Origin: Exophiala sp. HKRS030
Lineage: Eukaryota; Ascomycota; Eurotiomycetes; Chaetothyriales; Herpotrichiellaceae
Direction: 5' to 3'
DNA length: 64,000 nt
Assembly: GCA_023897205.1 (NCBI GenBank)
Contig: JAHWDD010000005.1
Coordinates: 62,001 to 126,000, forward strand
Below are positions 43,982-56,936 of this stretch, one piece after another; within the stretch, counting starts at the first letter, position 1; each line of letters opens with the position of its first letter. The translations under genes were made by a program, and so were the position numbers. The notes beneath the pieces were generated by a model that saw nothing but the letters and a program-made list of their open reading frames with translations, ran no database searches and was not told the origin of the DNA.

Positions 43982-46070
43982 ATGGCTGATCTACCCTATC
44001 GATCAAAGGCAGAGGATGATGCGGCCAGAGAGGATGGAGAGGACGATGAGGAGGAGGAGATCGATGAGAGCGGGTACAAGACGGTCAAAGATGCCGTCCT
44101 CTTCGCCATCGAAGTCAGCGATTCAATGTTGAAGAAACCACAGACATCAGGGTCAAAGAAATCAGACGCCACTTCTCCTCTTCTCGCCGCTCTGAAATGT
44201 GCCTACCATCTGATGCAGCAACGCATCATTTCCACCCCTCGCGACTTGATGGGCATCTTGCTTTATGGTACCCAAGCAACAAAGTTCTACAATGAAGACG
44301 AAAACTCCGGCGGCGGCTGGTCATTTCCTCATTGCTACCTCTTGACTGATCTGGATGTTCCCGAGGCTTCAGATGTCAAGGCGTTGAAGGAGCTTACCGA
44401 AGCAGATTTCCCTGAATCTAATGACATCTTCCGGCCCTCGAAAGAGCCAGTGTCTATGCATAATGTTCTCTTCTGTGCAAACCAAGTCTTTCAACAGAAA
44501 GCGGCCAATTTCACCTCCAGGCGATTGTTCATTGTCACAGACAACGATGATCCTCATGCTGTCAATAAGGAGACACGAGCCCAAGCAACAGTCAGAGCTA
44601 AGGATTTGTACGACCTCGGTGTGATTATAGAACTGTTCCCAATATCCACCCCAGAGCATACCTTCGACACAAAGCACTTTTACGACGACATCATATACAA
44701 AGCGTCGCCATCAGATCCTGATGCCATTGCATACAATCCATCTTCCATTGTTGACTCCAATGAATCGAAGCTAGCAGCGGGTTCGAACGATGGCATATCC
44801 CTACTACAAGCTCTTCTGACCAGCATTGCCTCAAAGGTTACACCCAAAAGGGCACTCTTCTCATCCGTTCCACTTGAGATCGGTCCAGGTCTTGAAATAT
44901 CGGTAAAGGGATATCTGCTCTATAAGCACCAAAAACCAGCCAGAAGCAGCTACATCTATTTGGGTTCTGAGCGACCACAAATCGTAACCGGAAGTACTGA
45001 ACAAGTTGCCGAGGACACCCGTCAAGTCCAGAAACCCGAAATCCGGAAAGCCTACACTTTTGGTGGCGAGCAGATTACTTTCAAGTTGGACGAGGCCCAG
45101 AAACTCCGAGATTTCGGGAAGCCTGTGATCAGAGTAATTGGATTCAAGCCAATATCACGATTACCACTGTGGGCTAACCTCAAGAATTCATCATTTCTTT
45201 ATCCGTCAGAAGAGCATGTTGTTGGCAGCACACGTGTGTATAGTGCTTTGTATCAGAAACTGTCGAGGGCCAAACTCTTTGGACTGACTTGGTTTATTCC
45301 ACGAAAGAATGCCACTCCGGCCATGGCTGCCATGGTTCCTACAATGTCCGCAGAGCCTACAGATGGCAGATCCAATGTGGCTGGGATCTCGCCCACAGGA
45401 GTACCTCAAGGTCTCCATTTGATCCCACTGCCCTTTGCGGACGATATCCGACCGAATCCACCAACAACCAGACAAGAGCCTCTACACGCTCCAGATGACC
45501 TTGTGGATGCCATGAGGCCAATAATTCGTGAGTGGTGATCTATTATAAGAGAACAATTACCGGCTAATCCGTGGTCTAGAACAGCTCAATCTTCCGAAAG
45601 GAATATACGATCCTTCCAAATACCCCAACCCAAGCCTTCAATGGCATTATCGCATCCTACAGGCACTAGCGCTCGACGATGAGATTCCAGAGAAGCCCGA
45701 GGACAAGACAATTCCGAAATACCGGCAGATCGACAAGCGTGTGGGAAACGAAACCATAGAATGGGGCAAAACACTCGAAAGAGTCTTCAAAGAATTCCAC
45801 ATAGATCATCCAGACTCGGTTCCTACTGGTTCGAAGCGATATACCAACGGTCATGCATCCGCCGCTTCAGGGTCAGTGGCAAAGAAGGCAAAGACGGAAG
45901 GAGGGGACGGAATGAGTGAGGCCGAGGTGCGAAGTCTGTGGCAGAAGGGCACATTGTCAAGCTTGACAGTTGCCCAACTGAAAGAAGTCTGCGGAGCGAA
46001 GAAGCTTTCGGTGACCGGAAAAAAGGCAGATCTTGTTGACCGGCTTGAACAATGGCTAGAGAGCAAGTGA
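43982..46070 (+). CDS. ku70: Ku70, DNA end-binding subunit of the non-homologous end-joining Ku heterodimer
   Basis: Two exons, 43982-45527 and 45580-46070, with a 52-base intron (GTGAGT donor, GGCTAAT branch, TCTAG acceptor) that keeps phase: 678 residues. The frame is open before 43982, but the first ATG (MADLPYRSK) is there. Ku70 pairs with Ku80, threads onto broken DNA ends and recruits the ligation machinery; it also guards telomeres. Order: acidic N-terminal tail, vWA-like Ku domain ([12 protein letters not shown] to about residue 255), central beta-barrel region, Ku C-terminal arm ([20 protein letters not shown] right after the splice), and a SAP domain at about 640-676 ([17 protein letters not shown]). 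All parts are present and intact. Confidence 0.95.
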
Positions 46071-46679
46071 CTGGTAGGAATCTGTATGATTATGCTGCGA
46101 GATACCCATGACATGTACGTTACTGGCAAAGAAAAATAAAATTGGTAGGACTGTATGGTCGATCATTGCAATCCCAGTCATATCCAGAAGGACGCGACTG
46201 ACACTGCACCCAAGATCAGCCAAATTGGTTGTTCTCCGTTCCAATAGACGAATTCTGTACATCATGGGCAACCATTAGGTGACCTCGTAAGAAGTGCTTT
46301 TAGATTGGACGTGGATTTGCGTTGTTCAATTTTGTGGAAAGGAAGGAAAAACCTTTGAGAAATCGTGTGCTGAAATTAAATTTATCCTGCGAGCTGGAAA
46401 TTGTCAATCACGTGACTAGAATTCCAGTATAATGGCCCTAGCCTCATTAAGCTAGCGCTGCGTATCCCGGTGACGTCTTTCGCACCTCTCAACGCAGTAT
46501 TAGTCGATTCTCATCCTTGTCTTCGCTGCAGAAACATGTGCTTCCCACTGACCTCGACCGATGCTGCGGTCTATTGCTTACCAAAACCTCATGTTTGACT
46601 CGATTATGGCCTTTGATGTCCAGATTGCATGAAATTTGCTTCCCGTCGTTGTTTTAATTGTACCAATTTCCGATCTACA
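46071..46679. other. Spacer between ku70 and the steryl ester hydrolase gene
   Basis: About 610 bases with a palindromic TCACGTGA word at 46410-46417. It should contain the ku70 3' UTR and the next gene's promoter. No other gene is supported. Confidence 0.45.
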
Positions 46680-48931
46680 ATGGCGCGAGTCCCCTTTATC
46701 GGCCGACTCTACTTGTGTGTAGTCCGAACCATCCACATGTCTCCTCTGGCTAACTTCGGCGTGTAGGAGAGAGTACCTGGCATTGGTAGGATCCCTGATA
46801 CTCGTGGCTCTGGAAGTTCTTGTTCGAATAATCACCCTCGGATTGCGTGAGTGCTGCGAGAGACTGTCTTTCCCTGGCGGAGGACTGAACTGACAGCGAT
46901 CTAGCTCAACCTATAATACGCTTCTGTTACAATACCTCAAAGAAACTTTTCAACCGACTTTCGTCCCCAAAGTCGAAACAAGCTCGGTCCGATCGTAAAT
47001 CTAGACACCACCACATCGCCACTTGCGCCGACTTTACCGAGCTCTGTGCTCTTTTTGGATACTACGCAGAAGAACATGTTGTGCAAACGGCAGATGGATA
47101 CCTCCTTGGTGTACACCGGTTGCCATTCCGGAAGGGTGAAGAGCAGAGTGTCCATGCGGTGAATGCAGGACCTGATTCCCTGCGCAAGCCGGTGGTTTAT
47201 ATGCATCATGGCTTGCTCATGAACAGCGAGGTCTGGGTTTGTTTGACGGAAGAAGAACGGTGTCTCCCATTTACGCTTGCTAGTCAGGGATATGATGTTT
47301 GGCTGGGAAACAATCGCGGCAACAAATACAGCAAAAAGTCTACACAATTCTCGTCAACGTCAACAAAGTTCTGGGATTTCTCGATCGAAGAGTTTGCCTT
47401 TCACGATATTCCCAACACAATTGACTACATTCTCAACACGACATCCCAGTCATCTCTTTCTTATATCGGCTTCAGCCAAGGCACAGCGCAAGCCTTTGCC
47501 ACACTCTCGATTCATCCTGGCCTGAACGACAAAGTCAATGTTTTTATTGCTCTCGCACCAGCAATGTCTCCAGCTGGTCTCAGCAATGGTATCGTCGACT
47601 CGCTGGTCAAGGCTAGTCCTGACGTCCTCTTCCTGGCATTCGGCCGCAAATCGATTTTGTCTTCGGCGACGATGTGGCAGTCTATCCTGTACCCACCCAT
47701 TTTTGTGCGTTTGATTGACATGTCCCTTTCTTTCCTCTTCGCCTGGTACGGACGCAACATTACCGTCCAACAGAAGCTAGCGGCGTATCCTCATTTATAC
47801 AGCTTCACAAGTACCAAATCTGTGGTACACTGGTTTCAGATCATTAGGAACAAATCGTTCCAGATGTACGACGACGATGCATCCAACAAATTCTCCGTCG
47901 GCGCCAGCAACCGATATTACAAAGTCGCCAAATTTCCCACTCGAAATATCAAAACACCTATTGTCCTCGTCTATGGAGGTAGCGACTCATTGGTGGACAT
48001 TCGCGTCATGCTGAAAGAGCTTCCCCGGCATACCATAGCTACGGAAATTCCTCATTTCGAGCATCTAGACTTCCTCTGGGCACAAGACGTTCATAATCTC
48101 GTGTTTCCCCACGTGCTCGAGTCGTTGCGGTACTATGCATTGGGCCGCAACTCCAACGGTATACCCAAGTGCTTAGCTCTGTCAATAGCAGACACCGCAC
48201 ATCTCCATCGACGGCAGAACAGCGGCAGCAACTGGTCAGAAGATGAAAGCTCGTACTCAGATTTTGATGGTACGGGTGATACACCGCGAACATCACGAGT
48301 CAAATCCTATGCACAGCACCTTCGCGAACAACCGTATCACCAGCATGCTTACCCCGCGGATCTAACCCAGAGACAACCCCGTGCGGCGGGTTTTCGTGAC
48401 ACTACGAATGGTGATGACACAGCCGGCCTGCGTGCAAGAGAGTTGATGCGTTGGTACGAGCAGAACTACGAACTCATCAAGGATGATGAGCAAGCAATGA
48501 AAGAAAACAGAGCAGATGCGCTGGGCAGGTCAGATGACGCAAGTCCCATGATTGCAATTTCAACTTCGCGATCACCCGGCATTGGTGGACATGCAGATCC
48601 GACAGAAGCAAATGCAAGCATCAAAGTGTCGGGATCACCTTCGTCGTCGTCAGCACCGGAACAAATTCAAACGCTACATTCACAAACGCAACCGCAGACA
48701 TATGCCCAGGTTGTACAAGATCGAGTAGAGGATGAGAATGAAGCACCGCAGGCAGGTGCGAAGCGACAACCACAACAACAACCACAGACCACGTCACGCT
48801 CGGCATCGGTATCCGGGTCAGGGAGGTCTAGTCCTTCGAATATACAACCCAGTTTCACAACAAAGGGAATCAGAGTCGGCAGTTCGAAACCTAGTATTGG
48901 ACAGGCTCAAGCGCACGGTGTCGACCGATAA
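46680..48931 (+). CDS. Membrane-anchored acid-lipase-type steryl ester/triacylglycerol hydrolase (Tgl1/Yeh-like)
   Basis: Three exons, 46680-46714, 46767-46846 and 46905-48931, in phase (intron 1 GTGTGT donor, GGCTAAC branch, TGTAG acceptor; intron 2 GTGAGT donor, CTGAAC branch, CTAG acceptor): 713 residues. The N-terminus MARVPFIGRLYLREY leads into a membrane segment at about 16-38. The hydrolase domain has FTELCALFGYYAEEHVVQT, an HHG oxyanion motif, nucleophile GFSQG at Ser229, acid Asp399 in GGSDS and base His425 in HFEHLDFLW, as in Tgl1, Yeh1/2 and human lysosomal acid lipase. A roughly 250-residue disordered tail (Ser/Gln/acidic) follows. These enzymes mobilise sterol esters at lipid droplets or the plasma membrane. 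Confidence 0.85.
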
Positions 48932-49860
48932 AGAGGGGGAAAAGTAGTCTAAAAGAAAGTCGAGTCTGGGTACATGATGATTATGTGAAGCGTGGTGTCT
49001 TTGGATGATAAATAAAAAATTGTGTTTTGGTGTAGCGCACATGTCCATGATATGTACACGTAGACTCTTATGCCTATTACCTGTTAAGAGGTACGTGACT
49101 GGTCAGCTATACATGTACATGTACACGTACACGTACGCGCCACTCGTATATGCACACGTTCACGGCAGAGTAAGATGAGGTGACAGACCAAGGTACCTAG
49201 CTAGGTTAGTTGGCTAATTTTCACCAGTGTTTTCAGAGTGAAGATGCTCATACTTCCGTGATGATAAGAAAAACAGGGAGAAAGGAAAGGAGGAATATTG
49301 TGTGGTGCGTGTGAACATCTTGGTCGTCAAGGACGATAACGCTACGTAATTTCCTCGTAAATGTAGGGGATACATATACAAAACGCCGTCAGATGCGACA
49401 GACAAAGACCGGACCTGTCGAGAATATATACCTAGGTAGGTACTCCGTACCCAGCGCTGTGATATGTGCAAAACCTCGCAACTCCGTCGTACTCCGTACG
49501 TGCTTGAATCATTTCCCAACCCATTTCGCCATCAAAATGCAACGCTATGCAGTGATATACCGACTCCCATATATCCATATGGCATAAAAATATCCAAAGG
49601 GGAGCCGTCTATGGTCGTATGAAAGGATGGCTCATTCATGATCTTCGCTCAAAACAAAAAAAAGACAAAGGCAGGCTTTCGTCAAAACTCGTGGTTCATA
49701 ATATTTTTTCGCCATGAGACAGAGGTGTAGAGATTCATCAGGTCGAGGGGTTTGTCAAATTAGTCGGAAAAGGAGGTCGGTTCGTCGACAAGGGGGTTGG
49801 AGCATCGAATAAATCGAATACAATGTCCTAGAGGCAGATATGGTTGATCATAGCCTCTCA
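48932..49860. other. Convergent 3' spacer with palindromic repeats
   Basis: About 930 bases between two stop codons facing each other. It has an alternating ACGTAC/ATGTAC stretch at 49105-49140, an AGGTACCTAG palindrome region at 49191-49205, a TACCTAGGTA palindrome at 49429-49438 and TACTCCGTA motifs at 49441-49449 and 49490-49498. No gene is supported. Confidence 0.5.
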
Positions 49861-51333
49861 TCATACGACCAATGCAAGACCGGCGATGGCCACAAAGGTG
49901 CCGACGATGGTGGTCAAGGGTGCGTTCTTGTTGAGTCCCGGAGCGGCGGAATTGCTCAGGGTACCGGTGACCGTCGCGGAGGTGCCTCCGATCCTGGCTC
50001 CAGACTGACCCGAAGACACGACCTGGGTCACGGGGTTCGACACGGGCGTGGCGTTGGGCACGCCGTTGGAGCCCTTTGAGATCTCCTTCACGTTATCCGT
50101 GGTCGAGTTGAAGACGGTCTGGGCGAGCGAGATTTCGTTGTTTGCGAGGTCGTACACGACGTACGCGGACCGGAGGAACGTGTCGCCCAGGACCGCGGTG
50201 CCGCCGCTCTGGGTCGGGGCGATGCCGAAGAGGCAGGCCGCCTCGCCGCTCTCGAACGTCAGGGGTTGGCCCGCCGAGTTGGTGCCCGCGTCGAGGAGGA
50301 GCTCGTCGTAGGGCACCTTGATGGTCTGCCCGGAGAAGACAAAGTCGACGGTCTTGGTGGCGGATCCGATGTTGCACTCGACGTAGGCGGCGCCCAGGCT
50401 GTCCGAGTACACGGCCCCGACCTGGTTGAAGACGCTCGTCACGATGTCGTCGGGGAGGTAGGTGAGGGTCGAGCCGGAGTCGAGGAGGACGGCGGCGGGC
50501 AAGGAACTGGACGCGGAGAGGTCGTTCCCGTCGTTGGAGAGGCCCGAGAGGGCGATCAAGAGTTCGTAGTAGCCCCCGTAGCTCTGGAGGATGGGGACGG
50601 TGGCCAGTTCCCCCTCGTACTGGTCCGTGTTGACACCGCCGAAGAGGATCTCGCCTTGCGACGAGTCGAGGTCGTTCAGCCACAGACTGTACGCGGTCGA
50701 GGCGATCAGGCCGCCGTTGACCAGCGCCACGGGCAAGTTGGGGTAGGCGTCGAGTCCGGCGCGGTTGACGGCCACTTCGTTCGAGGCGTACCCAATTCCC
50801 AGCACGCCTTGTTCCGAGCTCGAGGCCTCGCCGATGCCGAACTGGAAGTCGGTGATGGCGACGCCGCCAAAGTTCAAGGTGTCGGTGACATAATCCCCGC
50901 TCGCTCCGGACCCGTCGACGTAGGAGATGTTGAACTGGTTGTTGACCAGTTTGTAGGTCGAAGAGGCCGAGGAGTCGTACGTCCCACCCTCACAGGGGTC
51001 TTGTCTCGAAGAGCAAAAGCTGGAACTTGCCGTATTCACCCACAGATCTGAACTCCCCGTATCGATGTGTAACCGTAGCGCCTGTTGTGGTGTCCCGAGT
51101 GTGATGTTGGCATAGTACAGACTCTGCTCGTTGTCCAAGTCCTGTAGTACTGTCCCTGATCTCCTCCTTAACCGTGCTCGATCATGAGCAATGGGGTCTG
51201 AAACGTGTCTCCTCTGAATCGGCATTCCGACGACTCTGGGGCTTGAAGATCGAGCACTATTGATGGCGAGGCTGGAGGCAAGAGGAGCAGCTGTCAGAGC
51301 CGCAAGGGCCATGACGGCTGTGGAGTGCTTCAT
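49861..51333 (-). CDS. GPI-anchored pepsin-type aspartic protease (OpsB/yapsin-like)
   Basis: A 490-residue protein from the ATG at 51333, chosen because it gives a clean signal peptide (hydrophobic residues 6-22, ending near SSLA); an ATG 67 codons upstream is in frame but spoils this. Catalytic motifs are HIDTGSSDLW (Asp91) and LLDSGSTLTYL (Asp285), with the Tyr-bearing flap near YVDGSGASGDY. A propeptide with basic pairs (QRRH, RLRRRSG) precedes the enzyme at about 67, suggesting kexin-type or self processing. The C-terminus ends in a Ser/Thr-rich stretch and a hydrophobic tail after NSAAPG, the pattern of a GPI anchor. Expected site: cell wall or plasma membrane. The gene has unusually high third-position GC, which creates long meaningless frames on the other strand. 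Confidence 0.9.
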   Translation of the reverse strand: MKHSTAVMALAALTAAPLASSLAINSARSSSPRVVGMPIQRRHVSDPIAHDRARLRRRSGTVLQDLDNEQSLYYANITLGTPQQALRLHIDTGSSDLWVNTASSSFCSSRQDPCEGGTYDSSASSTYKLVNNQFNISYVDGSGASGDYVTDTLNFGGVAITDFQFGIGEASSSEQGVLGIGYASNEVAVNRAGLDAYPNLPVALVNGGLIASTAYSLWLNDLDSSQGEILFGGVNTDQYEGELATVPILQSYGGYYELLIALSGLSNDGNDLSASSSLPAAVLLDSGSTLTYLPDDIVTSVFNQVGAVYSDSLGAAYVECNIGSATKTVDFVFSGQTIKVPYDELLLDAGTNSAGQPLTFESGEAACLFGIAPTQSGGTAVLGDTFLRSAYVVYDLANNEISLAQTVFNSTTDNVKEISKGSNGVPNATPVSNPVTQVVSSGQSGARIGGTSATVTGTLSNSAAPGLNKNAPLTTIVGTFVAIAGLALVV

Positions 51334-52973
<1,640 letters not shown>

Positions 52974-55900
52974 CTAAAGTACGTAGCCACTGCACCCGAG
53001 ATTGGACCAGTGTCGGATTGGCCGTGAATCTTCCAGCTCAACGCACCACCATAGAATCTCTTTGGCTTTGTCCACTTCTCCTCCGAGTTCATGTGCTCGC
53101 GCCAACGCAAACCACGCTTCTGAGTTGTCCCAGCCGGACCCCAGCTTTGTCAGGCTAGATAACAACCCATATGCGCGGTCTCTTGCCGCTAGTCTGTTGA
53201 GGTTCTCTGGAGTCTTCTTCAGCTCGTCGTCCTTGCTTCCTCGTGACGGTAGAGCCGTCGTTGAGCCAGCCGTCGTATCTGTGTCCAACGGCCCTCCATT
53301 AATTGCAGCACTGTCAGAGGAACGGCTCAGTTCTCGTCGGTGTTGTTTCCGGCCCCTGTCGGCCGGCGTTTCTCCCATCTTGGCCGGACCACTATCGACT
53401 CGTCTAGCCAATTCAACCTTGCGCTCATAATAGTCCAGTAACACGGTGCTAAGTCCCACGATTCCTCCAGGGTGGTCAACAAAACACATCAGACATGTTT
53501 CGTATTGCTCAACAGCATCGCGTACCCCTTCAGAACACACCTGGCCTTCCTTTTCTTCCTTTTCTCGGGCGATCGCCATCAAAAGCTCGGCACGTTCGCA
53601 ATAGACATCAGCCCATAGCTCGTCAGAACTTTTGCCACCACCACCCCAGCCAGCACTGCTAAAAGCCCGGGCTGAGCTTTCCACACTGGCAATGATGCTT
53701 TCAAGCTTTGATGCCACCTTGGCCGCTTCATCACATGCCTCGCGTGAATCGTCAAACATTTTGGCCCGTCGATACAGCATGGCAATGATCAACCAGATCT
53801 TGACTAGAATACTGAGGGCATGGCGTTGCGATGCAGTCTGGGGGAATCGAGGTACTAGGTCCGAGGGCACTCTCGTTGGTAGACGTATATCCTGCTCCGG
53901 AGGCTGCTGTTGGTGCTGTACAGGCGGTGGCATTGTGTCATGTGTTGCAAGATTATGCGGAACTTCCTTCAAAGGTTGTTTGGTATCGCTGCTCTCGTCG
54001 TGATCGGTCGAGGCGGGTACAGCTGGGACGTCTTGAGAAGTGATTGTTTCTAAAGCAGGCTGTGATGGCTCTTCTGAATTGCTCACTTTTTCTGGCGTTG
54101 TTTCGAATGACTCGCCAGTATCCGATTTATGACCAGGGTCGGTTCTACCGCGACTACGCGACCGTGAGAGGCGTCTTGACCCATGTCGCTTTTCGTCTTT
54201 GGAATGCTCATGAGAAGTCCGGAATAGACGGTGTTTATGTGGCGACGGCTTTTCGTCTTCGTTGGTGACATGTATCGTTGGTGCTTGCGTTGTCTGTGTA
54301 TCGGGACGACGGGGTTCCTCAGCGACAGATGGCGTGCTGTGCGCTTTCTGAGCTTTGGGAGACTCATGCAGCCTGCCAGCCCGTCGAGAGAATATGCTGC
54401 CTTTCGAACTCTTGATTGTGCCGGCCGAGCTTTTAGGGACTTGTAATATTTTGGTTCTCGACCTCGATCTTTCATCCGCGAGAGTAAGGGTGCCGTGGCG
54501 CCCAAACAGTCGTGAATATAATGCAAGCAAGTCATTACTGTTATTGACCGCATGCTCAGGACCTTCCGAGAGCTCCGTCAATGCGAGTTCGGAGATCCGG
54601 ATTTCAATAATTCTCTGAAGCTCATCGCATTCCATATCATCCACAAGGCCGACCTGATGCTGACCTCTCATTTGTTTCTCGCCGCTCCTTGCAGCGCCAC
54701 GACCAACACCAAAAATGATATCCGATGACGGAAATTGCTCGAATGCCGCAGCACAGCTTTGGCTGGCGATCTCAAAGTTCTGCTTGGAAGACAAGAGCAA
54801 TGCTAGCAGGTGCCAAAAAGGGATCAAGTCTCGTTGTAGATCATACGTCTGATCTGCTGCCACTTCGTTCGAGTCGCAACTCAACGCAAGCTTCACCACC
54901 GCAATCGCTTCGTCGATCTCGCGTGTTTCTCCGAGCATCCTGCCTAGAGCGAAAAGACAGTTTAATCTCTGTTCAACTGGAAGATCTTGAGAAGCAGCCT
55001 TCCGGAGGCTTTCAATGGCATCAGACTGCAGGTTGGAACGGCCTTCGCTGGTTGGTGTGAATCGAGCCCACTGCGCTTTACCAATACCGATAGCTCGATA
55101 CACAACCTCGACCACTTCGGGGGGCAGAGGCTCCGTTGAAAACCCGTTGGTGACCGGGTCCCCACTAGTATGATTCGAGCCATTCAGAACATTCACATCT
55201 GGCTGGGGCTCTAATTCATCAAGCAAGTCCTCAAGCTTCAGGGATAAATTATACCCCTTCTCAGCTTCTCCGGCGCGACCGAAAGAAGACAACCCTTCAA
55301 CGGCCTCGGCAATGGTTTGAAGATAAATGTGATCGCTATCTCTCTTGGTGGACTCGCCACCGGCTTGGGACGCGGCCGCTCGGGCTCGATCCATAAGTTC
55401 GACGTACGTGTCCAGAGCTTTGTAGGCGAGGTCAAAGTCAGCCAGTGCCTTGTGAACTTGAAATAGTCGCCGGAAGATGAGTGTTGAATGAAATGTTTTC
55501 GTCGCAGCCCGATATAGCATGTCAAGCACGTTCCTACCAACGGCATCACGTCCACCCTCGCCCAGATCTGACTCCGACCAATCTGGCCCGCAGAGAATGC
55601 ACCAATTCCGAATAAACTCTTCCACCCACTCTTCAATAACCTGATTGGATCCATCGGCCTTCGGAAACTGCGTATTTCGCAAGAGCTCATTTTCGTAGGA
55701 GGTCTCTACTCGGCGCAGCTCATTTGACAAATCGGCTCGAGCATTCATTGGCGACGATTGTGGAGTGCGAGGTTTCCTTAGTAGGATGTCCGAGATGAAT
55801 CTGTAGTAAGCTCTCCACATCATCAGTTTGGATAGATGGCCCAGTGAATTTCCAGATGTTGAACGAGACACATCTGGAGCTTTTGCTGTCAGTACTGCCC

Positions 55901-56664
55901 AGTGACGGAAAGCTTGCAGTCTGAAAGATGTGGTGTCATTGTTTGAGGCCGGGAAAGAGTTGGCTTCGGCTGGTCGCTGACCCAAGGCTATCCGACCGAG
56001 CAGTTGCTGCGCCCAGTATAATAGTTGCGGAGTTGAGACAACGAGGCTCCGATTTGAGTCGAGCCATGGCAGAAGAGTACTGTGTAATTCTTGTCCTTGC
56101 TGTTCGTCGCCGCCTTGACTCATGAACATGCCCTGTATGTAAACAGCCTTCACCACACATATTTTTGTCCATACCGAATTCACATCTGCCGCAGTGCGAG
56201 AAGGTTCGAAAGTGATTTGTGAATGTTTCTTCTGCTTGTTTCCTCCAGCCCATTGAGCCCAAAGCAACGCCGCCTGTCCTTGTACCGAGTCTTCAAATGG
56301 CTGCCCGCCAGCTCGTATTTCTGCCTCGAGGGAGGTTATATCGCTTTCTGTAGGAGCGCGATTACTGGAGGCGGTATTGGGACGTTGGCTCTGTGAGCTC
56401 GCAACACTATATTCGACTTTGGCGGTCTGTATCAAGCCTGCGGAGAGGGGTCAGAGCAAGGACTACCACAAGGTTGGAACTATACATTTCCGGTCTGGAG
56501 CGTGCTTTGTGACTTTGCGTATAAGTTCTGGAAGCTCTTGCCAATTGGCGCTGATTCGCGCAGTGTCTAGCAGGCTGATGTAGCGCTGGGCCTTGTCCTG
56601 ATGGACCTGGTATAGATTAGAGGGGACGCTTCATGACAGTCGGGCAGACAGGACCTACACTCAT
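52974..56664 (-). CDS. ypp1: Ypp1, TTC7-type TPR scaffold of the plasma-membrane PI4-kinase complex
   Basis: Three exons: 56664-56659 (only ATG AGT), 56606-56486 and 56437-52974, giving about 1196 residues. Introns (GTAGGT donor, CTAAT branch, ACCAG acceptor; GTATAG donor, CTCTGAC branch, CGCAG acceptor) keep phase and restore the N-terminal block reading AQRYISLLDTARISANWQEL, typical of Ypp1. With Efr3, Ypp1 anchors Stt4 PI4-kinase at the plasma membrane to make PI4P. Helical TPR-like repeats occupy about 100-640 and the last 250 residues. Between them lies a basic, Ser-rich, disordered region (about residues 680-870) with SRRLSRSRSRGR. The end is ...NLGCSGYVL. The family assignment rests on the N-terminal block, overall architecture and length. 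Confidence 0.8.
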
Positions 56665-56936
56665 CGTGACACCTGGGTTATCGAGAGCACGTCCCCGTCA
56701 AGGATTCCTCAATTGTGACATTTTGCTCTTGAGGTTCGCGAAGCCAACTGTAGAGACACGCTCCAGTTGCAAAACAAGACACTGAAGAAGACAGTCGCAG
56801 TTATGAAATTGGCTTGTTGTCGGGTACAATGAATGCACATGGCAAAACTTCGGCATCACTTCTTGCCGATTCATAAAAAATTCCAAGATTCCTTAGGGAT
56901 GGTATTTATTTGTTTGTATTTCCTACAGACACAAAA
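56665..56936. promoter_or_regulatory. Divergent promoter region of ypp1 and rix1
   Basis: Only 272 bases separate the two start codons. A TTTCCTACAG just before the rix1 ATG resembles an intron acceptor, so rix1 may have an untranslated or short coding 5' exon here. Confidence 0.45.

Noticed and set aside
50266..51051. Open frame of 261 codons on the plus strand opposite the aspartic protease, plus another at 50093-50683
   Set aside because: The protease coding sequence has very GC-rich third positions, which removes stops in the other frames. The products are biased (Gly/Val/Asp- or Arg-rich) and show no domain.
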